Shown here: positions 7,174 to 13,663 of the stretch, in pieces
Layout: each line of letters begins with the position of its first letter
Position numbering within the stretch: position 1 is the first letter of the stretch
Source of the DNA: Lachnospiraceae bacterium
GTDB taxonomy: Bacteria > Bacillota > Clostridia > Lachnospirales > Lachnospiraceae
Reading direction: 5' to 3'
Length of the DNA: 14,664 bases
Assembly (NCBI GenBank): GCA_900753685.1
Contig: CAAEAB010000163.1
Location: 1 to 14,664 of the forward strand
Made by a program: the position numbers and the translations under genes
The notes under the pieces: generated by a model
What the model saw: only the letters and a program-made list of their open reading frames with translations
The model's database searches: none
What the model was told of the DNA's origin: nothing

Positions 7174-8517
7174 TTATCGAATCTGCTTCCGCCGCCATTT
7201 CCCTGTGCGATATTCACAGAAGGAAATTAAATAATTGGCCGTCCATCCGATCGGCACAGCATACCATACCGCCGGCATTCCCAGAATCGGAGCCATTAAA
7301 AAGGCAAACACCACCCGAATCCCCAGATTGACCAGATTAGATATTGTGAATATCGTCATATCTCCGGCTCCCCGAAGAAGACCGTCCGTAATCATTTTAA
7401 GGCCGATCATCGTAAAGAAAAGACCCATAAATTTCAAATAGGACACACCGGTAGACAAGGCGACCTCCGTAGAATCCGCGCCGAGAAAGGTACTGATAAT
7501 TTCCCGATTGCACGTTTCCAGAACTGCCAGTATAAGTATTCCAAAGAATACAACTATACCATAAGCCGCATGATATCCTTTTACAACCCGATCCTTCTGG
7601 TCTGCGCCAATATTCTGGGCTGTAAAGGTAGAAACCGCATTGCCCATGGCCGACATCGGCACAATGCATATGCCCTCGATCCGCATTCCGGCCGAATATC
7701 CCGCCAACGCTGCCGAGCCAAAGCTGTTGACCACACTTTGTACCAGCATCATGCCGATGGACACAATCGACTGCTGTAAAATAGACGGCAGAGCAATTCC
7801 CGCCATGCGGACCAGCATCCCTCCGTCAAATAAGAGCCCCTGCTCCGGCTGCCCTTTCAAATACCGGACAAGCACCAAAAAAGAAATTACTGCGGAAATC
7901 CCCTGGGCTATAATCGTTGCCAACGCCACGCCGGCAACACCCAGATTCATAACGATGACCATAAAGAGATCCATGATGACATTTAATATAGAAGAAAAAA
8001 TCAAAAAATACAATGGAATTTTTGATTTTCCCAACGCATTAAACACACTGGCCAGCACATTATACATAAATAAAAATGGCAAACCGATAAAATAAATCCG
8101 CAAATACAATACCGCCTCGGCAAAAATATTTTCCGGTGTCCGAAGCCACGCCATAATGGCCGGACTGGCCACCGCGCCGAAAACAGCCAGAATGACGCTG
8201 ATCACAAAAAAACTAGTCAGCGCCGTATTCACAGATGTTTTCATCAGGCGATATTCCCTACTTCCAAGATACTGACTTGTCAATACGGACGCTCCGACAC
8301 CGCCGCCGATGGCAATACATATAAATACATTTGTCAACGAATAACTGGCGCCAACCGCCGCCAGCGCATTTTCACTGACAAATTTTCCCACAATGGCTGA
8401 ATCCGCCATATTATAAAATTGCTGAAACAAATTTCCAATAATCATCGGCATGGCGAAAAAGACCATCGACCAGAGCGGCGATCCCTCCAGCATATCCGTT
8501 GATTTCTTCTGAAACAT
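7174..8517 (-). CDS. MATE-family multidrug/metabolite efflux transporter
   Basis: A 447-residue, 12-helix membrane antiporter of the multidrug and toxic compound extrusion family, which exports cationic or other compounds using Na+ or H+ gradients. The N-terminal part is diagnostic: PLWSMVFFAMPMIIGNLFQQFYNMADSAIVG, then the A-A-V-G-AS segment and GGGVGASVLTSQYLGS. The second half repeats the pattern (ALPSILQQSIVSIGMMLVQSVVNSFGSAALAGYS and ..STFTAQNIGADQKDR). Length is normal and the protein looks intact. AGGGGGA lies 7 nt before the ATG, and a strong promoter is found 30-60 nt upstream. It is the first gene of a three-gene operon with the zinc-ribbon protein and the exported ectodomain protein. 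The substrate cannot be read from the sequence. Confidence 0.93.
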   Translation of the reverse strand: MFQKKSTDMLEGSPLWSMVFFAMPMIIGNLFQQFYNMADSAIVGKFVSENALAAVGASYSLTNVFICIAIGGGVGASVLTSQYLGSREYRLMKTSVNTALTSFFVISVILAVFGAVASPAIMAWLRTPENIFAEAVLYLRIYFIGLPFLFMYNVLASVFNALGKSKIPLYFLIFSSILNVIMDLFMVIVMNLGVAGVALATIIAQGISAVISFLVLVRYLKGQPEQGLLFDGGMLVRMAGIALPSILQQSIVSIGMMLVQSVVNSFGSAALAGYSAGMRIEGICIVPMSAMGNAVSTFTAQNIGADQKDRVVKGYHAAYGIVVFFGILILAVLETCNREIISTFLGADSTEVALSTGVSYLKFMGLFFTMIGLKMITDGLLRGAGDMTIFTISNLVNLGIRVVFAFLMAPILGMPAVWYAVPIGWTANYLISFCEYRTGKWRRKQIR

Positions 8518-8548
8518 TTTTTGTCCCCCTATTATCCCATATTTTAAT

Positions 8549-8576
8549 ATTATACGCCATTTCCCCGTTTTGTAAA
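8549..8576 (-). promoter_or_regulatory. Promoter of the MATE operon
   Basis: On the minus strand TTTACA (8571-8576) is followed after 16 nt by a perfect TATAAT (8549-8554). It lies right after the U-tract of the tRNA terminator and about 32 nt before the MATE start codon. Confidence 0.72.
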
Positions 8577-8631
8577 ATAAAAATAAAAAAGCACCGTCCC
8601 CGCAGCTCTTACGTCTGCAAAAACAGTGCTT
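8577..8631 (-). terminator. Terminator of the tRNA-Lys gene
   Basis: On the minus strand a 17-bp stem (8615-8631 with 8589-8605, all positions pairing if G-U pairs are allowed) closes a 9-nt loop. It is followed by TTTTTTATTTTTATTTT. It starts 4 nt after the tRNA 3' end. Confidence 0.9.
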
Positions 8632-8635
8632 TGTG

Positions 8636-8708
8636 TGCGCCTTCAGGGGCTCGAACCCTGGACACCCTGATTAAGAGTCAGGTGCTCTACCAGCTGAGCT
8701 AAAAGCGC
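8636..8708 (-). tRNA. tRNA-Lys (anticodon CTT)
   Basis: A full cloverleaf is readable on the minus strand. The acceptor stem is GCGCTTT with AAGGCGC and discriminator A. The D arm is GCTCAGCTGGTAGAGC. The anticodon stem is CCTGA/TCAGG around loop CTCTTAA, so the anticodon is CTT and it decodes AAG. The T arm is CAGGG-TTCGAGC-CCCTG. The 73-nt gene is not followed by CCA (CAC instead), so the 3' CCA must be added after transcription. It is a single tRNA unit with its own promoter and terminator. Confidence 0.97.
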
Positions 8709-8737
8709 ATATATGATGTTTTTTCAATGCAAATAAG

Positions 8738-8766
8738 ATTATATACTTGTTTATAAAAATATGCAA
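8738..8766 (-). promoter_or_regulatory. Promoter of the tRNA-Lys gene
   Basis: On the minus strand TTGCAT (8761-8766), a 17-nt A/T-rich spacer, and a perfect TATAAT (8738-8743) lie 29 nt upstream of the mature tRNA 5' end. Confidence 0.8.
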
Positions 8767-8842
8767 GTACTTTTTACAAATTTTACAGAAATTTTTTTGA
8801 AATATTTAAGATTTTTCAGTATCCCCTGTCGCTTTTTTGTAC

Positions 8843-8848
8843 TATAAT
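8843..8848 (+). promoter_or_regulatory. Likely -10 box for the mscS operon
   Basis: A perfect TATAAT lies 62 nt before the mscS start codon. No good TTGACA-like box sits 17 nt upstream (TATCCC is there), so the promoter may be weak or need an activator. The region 8709-8910 otherwise holds the tRNA promoter and an A/T-rich stretch. Confidence 0.5.
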
Positions 8849-8874
8849 AGATAAAGCTACTATTTTATTTAAAG

Positions 8875-8898
8875 AAAGGAAGATTAGGTTTCCCCTAA
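8875..8898 (+). promoter_or_regulatory. Displaced ribosome binding site followed by a small hairpin before mscS
   Basis: The only Shine-Dalgarno-like sequence before mscS is AAAGGAAG (8875-8882), 28 nt from the ATG, too far for normal use. Between them TTAGG (8884-8888) can pair with CCTAA (8894-8898) over a 5-nt loop. Folding this out would bring the site to about 13 nt from the ATG. An in-frame stop at 8896-8898 excludes an upstream start. The geometry is seen; the effect on translation is inferred. Confidence 0.4.
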
Positions 8899-8910
8899 CA
8901 CCCGACTCTT

Positions 8911-9738
8911 ATGAACACAGATACAATATCCCAAATTTTAAAATTATCGATAGGCTCTCTTTCGGTAGAAAAGGTTTTTTATGTTTTGCTCCTGACACTT
9001 TTATGTTATATCGTGAGCAAAATCATTTTGAAAATTGTAAAAAAAATTATTCAACGATGCTCTTTAGACCGCTCCATCCATTTATTCCTGATGAGCGGTC
9101 TGAAAATTTTGTTAATTTTTATTTCTATCATCATTATCACCGAATATCTCGGCATACCGACCACCTCCCTTGTGGCGCTGTTAAGTGTGGTCAGTCTGGC
9201 GATTTCTCTGTCGGTCCAGGGCCTTTTATCCAATGTGGCCGGAGGATTGACGATTCTCTTTACCCGTCCCTTTGCTGTGGGCGATTATATTGAACTGGAC
9301 AGCCTATCCGGAAAGGTTACGCAAACCGGACTTATTTATACTCAGCTTCTGACACCGGAAAATAAAACAGTGTTTTTGCCGAACAGCCAGGTTTCTGAAG
9401 GCCGAATCATCAATTATACCACTCAGACCCAACGGCGCATCGAGATTCTGGTCAGCGCTTCATATAATGCACCTGTTGATGACGTCAAGGAGGCGCTCCA
9501 TGAGGCGATTCGCACTTTTCCTGATTTAATCCAGGATCCCCTGCCTGCGGTTCATGTCCGTGATTATTTGGACAGTTCCATACAATATATTATCCACGCC
9601 TGGGTGCCTACGGGCTTATACTGGGATGCCTACTACACATTAATGGAAGAAATTAAAAAATCCTTTGATCGACATCATATTGCCATGGATTACCCGCATA
9701 TGAATATTCACATGATAGGAGATGAGAATAATGGATGA
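8911..9738 (+). CDS. mscS: MscS-family mechanosensitive channel
   Basis: A 275-residue small-conductance mechanosensitive channel. It opens under membrane tension to release solutes during osmotic downshock. Two membrane helices lie near residues 21-42 and 62-80. The pore-lining TM3 (about 88-120) contains SLAISLSVQGLLSNVAGG, matching the Gly/Ala-packed helix and Q-G-x-L-S-N motif of E. coli MscS. The signature RPFAVGDYIEL follows, then a beta domain with V-FLPNSQV--G-IINYT. The C-terminal alpha/beta domain ends near residue 270. Length matches the minimal MscS type. The gene overlaps the next ORF by 8 nt, so the two are coupled. The start is fixed by an upstream in-frame stop and by there being no other nearby ATG, but its ribosome site is unusually distant. 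Confidence 0.93.
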   Translation: MNTDTISQILKLSIGSLSVEKVFYVLLLTLLCYIVSKIILKIVKKIIQRCSLDRSIHLFLMSGLKILLIFISIIIITEYLGIPTTSLVALLSVVSLAISLSVQGLLSNVAGGLTILFTRPFAVGDYIELDSLSGKVTQTGLIYTQLLTPENKTVFLPNSQVSEGRIINYTTQTQRRIEILVSASYNAPVDDVKEALHEAIRTFPDLIQDPLPAVHVRDYLDSSIQYIIHAWVPTGLYWDAYYTLMEEIKKSFDRHHIAMDYPHMNIHMIGDENNG

Positions 9739-11026
9739 ACCTCAAAAAGAACCGAAACGAAAGAAACGTTTCGAATCCAATAATACTTACTTTACCATCA
9801 GTATCTATGCCATTGCGACTTTTGCCATCTGCCTGCTCATTTACCGCTTTACAAACAACTGGCATTCGACCAAAACTCAGATTGGCAACATACTGTCTGT
9901 ATTTTCACCCTTTTTACTGGCTTTTTTGGTGGCATACTTTATTAACCCAATGGTAAAGCATATCGATAATTTTCTTTTTCAGAAAACTCTGAAACATAAA
10001 TTTGAGCGGGGACATTTGTTGCTTTCTATGATTTTGGCCTATGTTATTGCGATTGGTGCGATCAGCCTTGTGTTTATTTTTATCGTACCTCAGATCATAA
10101 ACAGCATTAGCCAGCTTGTTCGGGTTTCCCCGTCCCTCTATCAAAATGTACTGGATCAGCTTTACTCTCTAAATGAACAATTTCCAGCATTGGACTTGTC
10201 CTTTATCTATGAAGCGGCAGAAAATGTGATGCCGGATATATTTAATTACTTCCGCACATTTATGTCCGATACGGTTCTTCCGTTTTTATATAGCGCTGGA
10301 CTTTCGCTCATTAGTTGGTTTATTAATATCATTCTGGCCTTTGTCATTTCATGTTATCTGTTATTTGGTAAACAAAAACTGATTAAATCATTAAAACGGG
10401 TGGCCTATGCCCTTTTCCCGGAAGATATTTGTCTCACTCTCTTTGATACTTTAAGAGACTGTAATCAGATTTTCAGCCAGTACATCATCGGAAAGACTTT
10501 GGATTCCACCATTATTGGTATCCTCTGCCTTGCCTGCATGACGATTTTAAAACTGCCTTATGCCCTTATTATCAGCCTGATTGTCGGAATTACTAACATG
10601 ATTCCTTATTTCGGACCTTTTATCGGAGCCATTCCGGGTATTCTGATTTTGTTAATTATCAGCCCAAAATCGTCTCTCATATTTGCAGTTTTAATTCTGG
10701 CGATCCAACAGCTGGACGGTTCTGTCATTGGTCCAAAAATTCTTGGAAAATCCACCGGCCTCCAACCGATTTCCATTATCTTTGCCATCACCGTCGGCGG
10801 CGCCCTGGCAGGTCCTGTCGGAATGTTTCTCGGCGTACCGATTGTTGCCGTACTTACCTACCTGATCAACAAGCTATTAAATTATATTCTCAAAAAGAAA
10901 CATATTGAACCGGATTTAAGCAATACAAGAGATTATCAGTCTTCGGCTGTCCCGGTCGATGAAGCATTTAAAAAAGAATTTGAATCCATGAATCTTGAGG
11001 ATGATGATTTTCCACCAGAAAACTAA
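9731..11026 (+). CDS. AI-2E (PerM/YtvI-type) family transporter
   Basis: A 431-residue polytopic membrane protein of the AI-2E family. Members export small molecules or, in some cases, act as Na+/H+ antiporters; true AI-2 export is shown for few. The basic N-terminus (EPKRKKRFE) is cytoplasmic and is followed by paired helices, a long amphipathic region, and the diagnostic motif PYFGPFIGAIPGI (about residues 292-304). Near the end comes DGSVIGPKILGKSTGLQP and then GGALAGPVGMFLGVPI. The tail is acidic. I choose the ATG at 9731 because AGGAG (9717-9721) lies 9 nt upstream; the in-frame ATG at 9722 abuts that site with no spacing. It overlaps the end of mscS by 8 nt. The pairing of a tension-gated channel with this permease suggests a membrane or osmotic-stress role, but that is inference. 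Confidence 0.9.
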   Translation: MDEPQKEPKRKKRFESNNTYFTISIYAIATFAICLLIYRFTNNWHSTKTQIGNILSVFSPFLLAFLVAYFINPMVKHIDNFLFQKTLKHKFERGHLLLSMILAYVIAIGAISLVFIFIVPQIINSISQLVRVSPSLYQNVLDQLYSLNEQFPALDLSFIYEAAENVMPDIFNYFRTFMSDTVLPFLYSAGLSLISWFINIILAFVISCYLLFGKQKLIKSLKRVAYALFPEDICLTLFDTLRDCNQIFSQYIIGKTLDSTIIGILCLACMTILKLPYALIISLIVGITNMIPYFGPFIGAIPGILILLIISPKSSLIFAVLILAIQQLDGSVIGPKILGKSTGLQPISIIFAITVGGALAGPVGMFLGVPIVAVLTYLINKLLNYILKKKHIEPDLSNTRDYQSSAVPVDEAFKKEFESMNLEDDDFPPEN

Positions 11027-11033
11027 AAATAAC

Positions 11034-11067
11034 GGACAGCTGCCGCTTACCGACAACTGTCCTATTT
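11034..11067. terminator. Bidirectional terminator between AI-2E gene and dacA
   Basis: GGACAG (11034-11039) pairs with CTGTCC (11057-11062), extended by an inner TG/CA. On the plus strand it is followed by TATTTTTCT and on the minus strand by TTATTTTTAG. It lies between two convergent genes and can serve both. Confidence 0.75.
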
Positions 11068-11069
11068 TT

Positions 11070-12656
11070 CTATCTTTCATTACTTTCTTTCTGCTGTTTT
11101 TCTGCCAGGCGTTTTTCTCTGAGCCGTTCATAGTTTCTCCGACGGCGCTTCCGCCGAAACATCTGCCATAACAGACTGAGCAAAAACATCGCCACAATCA
11201 CTGCCGCAGCAATGACAACAAACCATATCGGGGAAATTTCTAATTGATTCAGTCGTGCATACAACATGCCGGCCGCCGAATCCACCGAATCCTTTGCCGT
11301 CGCCCTTGTCTCGTCTTTTTCCCGGAGCATATCAATCAGACGGGCATTTGACACCTGGGTCTGCATTGACAATTGATCGCTTGAAGTCAGCTTCGGCAAG
11401 GCCATATAGACCGGAACACTTCCCATAAAACGTTCACCGTCATAATATTCCACTGTGCCGCATTGGCCGGTATAGAAATCATAGGGCGCGATACCAAGCT
11501 CCACCGACTCGGCCGGGATAAATTTTTCTGTCCAGTCGGCCAGCGAACCATCCATTTTCACATCCACGAATGCCTCTGTATTCAGAAAAAAATTCCACCC
11601 GCTGACCCGACGGTTATAATTCCACATATCTTCTATTTCCGAATATTCGGCCTTTAGACGGAGCGCTAAATCCGTCTGGTCTGCTACTGTCGTTTTTGTA
11701 TATGTATTAAAACAGTAATCCAGAGCTTGAATCGTATCCGTGTAATGGTGCCAGTTTTCTGCCTTCATTGTCACACACACAAGGCGCAGGCCATTTCTCT
11801 CAGCATAGGTTACCAATGTACTCTGGGCTTCCGAGGTGAAGCCGGTTTTTCCACCCTTGCAGCCCTCATAAGTATATTCCGAATCCATATACATTTTATG
11901 CTGCTGAATCAGCTCGATGGGTTCTTCTTTTTTATTTGTCTTTTCGATCACATATACTGGCTCCTGAATGAGGGATTGGAATTTATCATTTGTATAAGCC
12001 AGCCGGGCAATCAGCGCCATATCATAGGCTGTTGTGTAATGATTATCATCGTGAAGACCATTTGGATTGACAAAATGCGTATTTTCACATCCGATGTCCG
12101 CCGCCGTCCGATTCATCAGATCAGCAAAGGCTGACACAGAGCCAGAGACTGCCTCGGCCAGTCCGCAGGCCACCTCATTGGCCGACACCATCATCAATGC
12201 ATGGAGCGCCTGGTCGACGGTGAGAACTTCGCCTTCCTCCATCCCGATATTCATGTCCATCCATATATCAATACCGTCCAACGCTTCCTGGGTAAAGGTA
12301 ATCTCCCCATTCAGATCCAGATGGGTACATGCCAAATAGCCCGTAAGAACTTTCGTTATACTTGCCGGATAAAGCTTTCTGTCCTTATTCTTGCTGTAAA
12401 GAACAGCGCCTGTATCCATATCCAGAACAACGACGCCTTCCGAATATAAAACAATATCCTCTGTTGAAACTTCGTCATCCGGTTTAATCTCCGGCGGCGC
12501 CTCCGTCTCTGTTTCCGACTCTGGCACCGTTTCCTGTCCTTCCCCGACCGAAAGGCCTTCGCCTTCATAAACCGGAATATCCTCCTCCCCATAAACCATA
12601 AGAACGGATCCAAGGGATAAAACACAAATCATAATCAGGGTTAATAATCGTTTCAT
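11070..12656 (-). CDS. Serine-type D-Ala-D-Ala carboxypeptidase (penicillin-binding protein, peptidase S11)
   Basis: A 528-residue exported enzyme that trims the terminal D-Ala from peptidoglycan pentapeptides. Signal peptide residues 1-23 are followed by a Glu/Pro-rich linker to about 64. The S11 active-site motifs are all present: SITK (S99 nucleophile, K102), SAN (158-160) and KTG (270-272). A PBP5_C-like beta domain follows (about 325-425). A second membrane helix (about 477-498) and a strongly basic tail (RRKRRRRNYERLREKRLAEK) end the protein. This is a true C-terminal membrane anchor, unlike the amphipathic anchor of E. coli PBP5. I place the start at 12656, where AAAGGAG stands 7 nt upstream; a longer frame reaching 12725 adds 23 residues that overlap the promoter. 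It is divergent from trmB. DacA versus DacF cannot be settled. Confidence 0.93.
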   Translation of the reverse strand: MKRLLTLIMICVLSLGSVLMVYGEEDIPVYEGEGLSVGEGQETVPESETETEAPPEIKPDDEVSTEDIVLYSEGVVVLDMDTGAVLYSKNKDRKLYPASITKVLTGYLACTHLDLNGEITFTQEALDGIDIWMDMNIGMEEGEVLTVDQALHALMMVSANEVACGLAEAVSGSVSAFADLMNRTAADIGCENTHFVNPNGLHDDNHYTTAYDMALIARLAYTNDKFQSLIQEPVYVIEKTNKKEEPIELIQQHKMYMDSEYTYEGCKGGKTGFTSEAQSTLVTYAERNGLRLVCVTMKAENWHHYTDTIQALDYCFNTYTKTTVADQTDLALRLKAEYSEIEDMWNYNRRVSGWNFFLNTEAFVDVKMDGSLADWTEKFIPAESVELGIAPYDFYTGQCGTVEYYDGERFMGSVPVYMALPKLTSSDQLSMQTQVSNARLIDMLREKDETRATAKDSVDSAAGMLYARLNQLEISPIWFVVIAAAVIVAMFLLSLLWQMFRRKRRRRNYERLREKRLAEKQQKESNER

Positions 12657-12696
12657 CAAACTCTCCTTTACCTGAATATTTTTATTATAATATATG

Positions 12697-12725
12697 ATAG
12701 TAAACGAAAGTAGAAAAAAAGTCAA
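12697..12725 (-). promoter_or_regulatory. Promoter of the D,D-carboxypeptidase gene
   Basis: On the minus strand TTGACT (12720-12725) and TACTAT (12697-12702) are 17 nt apart, about 40 nt upstream of the chosen start codon. The opposite-strand promoter for trmB lies next to it. Confidence 0.6.
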
Positions 12726-12730
12726 TTTTA

Positions 12731-12739
12731 TGATATATT
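12731..12739 (+). promoter_or_regulatory. Extended -10 element for trmB
   Basis: TG-A-TATATT (12731-12739) forms an extended -10 element. There is no convincing -35 box 17 nt upstream (TAGAAA). It lies 26 nt before the trmB start codon and 5 nt from the -35 box of the divergent carboxypeptidase promoter. Confidence 0.42.
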
Positions 12740-12765
12740 CTTACGAAGAAGGAGTTGATAAACAG

Positions 12766-13401
12766 ATGCGATTACGAAATGTTAAGGGTTCGCGGGAGAC
12801 CATCGCAGCCAATCCCCTGGTTATTCAGGACATTACAGCGAAAAAAGGTCATTGGCACGAAGTATTTGGAAATAAAAAGCCTCTTTATATAGAAATCGGT
12901 ATGGGAAAGGGCCAGTTTATTCTCGAGATGGCCCGGAGAAATCCGGATAAGAACTTTATAGGAATCGAAAAATATTCCAGCGTTCTTGTCCGTGCCCTGG
13001 AAAAATGCGAAACCTTCGAAGGCGACAATCTGCGCTTTATCCGTATGGATGCAGAAGAAATCACCGAAGTCTTTGCCTCTCTTGAGGTTTCCGGTATTTA
13101 TCTGAATTTTTCCGATCCCTGGCCAAAGGACCGGCACGCCAAACGCCGCCTGACCTACAGAGATTTCTGGAACCGCTATAGCCAGATTCTTAAACCGGAA
13201 GGACAGGTCATCTTTAAAACAGACAATCGCCCCCTCTTTGATTTTTCATTGGAGGAAGTGACTGCCGCCGGCTGGATCCTGGACAATGTCACCTATGACC
13301 TTCATCACAGCTCTTATGCCGAAGGCAACGTCATGACCGAATATGAAGCCAAATTTTCAGCCCTCGGTCATCCAATCCACCGCCTGACTGCACATCGCTA
13401 A
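12766..13401 (+). CDS. trmB: tRNA (guanine-N7-)-methyltransferase
   Basis: A 211-residue cytoplasmic enzyme that methylates G46 in the variable loop of tRNAs using S-adenosylmethionine. The SAM-binding motif EIGMGKGQ (43-50) and the acidic E68 after strand 2 are visible. The family hallmark DPWPKDRHAKRRL (117-129), with catalytic D117, is followed by TDN (152-154) and the substrate-binding TEYEAKF (191-197). Length matches the Firmicute family. The start MRLRNVKG is typical of trmB. AAGGAG lies 11 nt upstream, whereas longer in-frame starts (12694 or 12730) have no site and would run through the promoter. It is divergent from the carboxypeptidase and not obviously in an operon. Confidence 0.96.
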   Translation: MRLRNVKGSRETIAANPLVIQDITAKKGHWHEVFGNKKPLYIEIGMGKGQFILEMARRNPDKNFIGIEKYSSVLVRALEKCETFEGDNLRFIRMDAEEITEVFASLEVSGIYLNFSDPWPKDRHAKRRLTYRDFWNRYSQILKPEGQVIFKTDNRPLFDFSLEEVTAAGWILDNVTYDLHHSSYAEGNVMTEYEAKFSALGHPIHRLTAHR

Positions 13402-13406
13402 ACCCG

Positions 13407-13436
13407 CCGGCGCACATCGCCGTCCCCGGCGCATAT
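13407..13436 (+). repeat. Short direct repeat and GC hairpin after trmB
   Basis: CCGGCGCACAT (13407-13417) recurs as CCGGCGCATAT (13426-13436). The last codons of trmB also hold GCACATCGC (13390-13398), repeated at 13412-13420. Within the array CGCCG (13418-13422) can pair with CGGCG (13427-13431). No U-tract follows, so it is a poor terminator. Confidence 0.5.
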
Positions 13437-13469
13437 ATTGATTAATAAGCCCTTTTAAGCAGGATTATT

Positions 13470-13616
13470 ATGAAAAATCAAAAAAACTTAAACAAAAGGT
13501 TTTCTGTTCTCTGCTATGATCATAAAGCCTTTGACCGATGCTGTATCCAATGTCAAAAATCTTGGAAAGAGGTTTGTCATTTTATCTTAAATCTCGGCAG
13601 AAAAAAAGACTGCTAA
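13470..13616 (+). CDS. Possible Cys-rich small protein, 48 residues
   Basis: An ATG frame of 48 codons starts 5 nt after AGGA (13461-13464) and ends in TAA at 13614-13616. The product has a basic, Asn/Lys-rich start (MKNQKNLNKRF) and then six cysteines: 15, 24, 25, 28, 36 and the last residue, 48. The spacing CCxxC at 24-28 could hold a metal or form disulfides. There is no membrane helix or signal peptide. It lies in the gap between trmB and a bidirectional terminator, so it could be the second gene of a trmB transcript, 68 nt after it. I recognise no family. Cys-rich small ORFs arise by chance, and no close promoter is evident. The ribosome site and position before a terminator make it plausible, not proven. 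Confidence 0.4.
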   Translation: MKNQKNLNKRFSVLCYDHKAFDRCCIQCQKSWKEVCHFILNLGRKKDC

Positions 13617-13633
13617 TATAATATTCACGGTTC

Positions 13634-13663
13634 AAAAAAGCGCCGCAGCCCGCGGCGCTTTTT
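13634..13663. terminator. Strong bidirectional terminator
   Basis: GCGCCGC (13640-13646) pairs with GCGGCGC (13652-13658) around AGCCC. A run of six A lies before it and five T after it, so it works on both strands. It ends the trmB-side transcript and the lipid kinase gene, overlapping the latter's stop codon. Confidence 0.92.

Noticed and set aside
7397..8095. Overlapping ORFs of 69-151 residues on both strands inside the MATE gene
   Set aside because: They are other-frame shadows of an intact, well-recognised transporter, without ribosome sites.
8499..8702. 67-residue plus-strand ORF across the tRNA gene
   Set aside because: It runs antisense through the tRNA and its terminator. The GARTLD-like string is the well-known false translation of an antisense tRNA.
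9722..9730. ATG at 9722 as start of the AI-2E gene
   Set aside because: The AGGAG site touches this ATG with no spacing. The ATG at 9731 has 9-nt spacing.
12657..12725. Longer N-terminus for the D,D-carboxypeptidase
   Set aside because: It would add residues before a clear signal peptide and run over the promoter, and the ribosome site fits the ATG at 12656.
12694..12765. Longer N-terminus for trmB
   Set aside because: There is no ribosome site for those starts, and the family normally begins with MRLR, which has AAGGAG upstream.
13611..13625. TATAAT at 13617-13622 as a promoter
   Set aside because: There is no -35 partner, and a terminator with no plus-strand gene behind it follows at once, so it is probably a chance A/T match.
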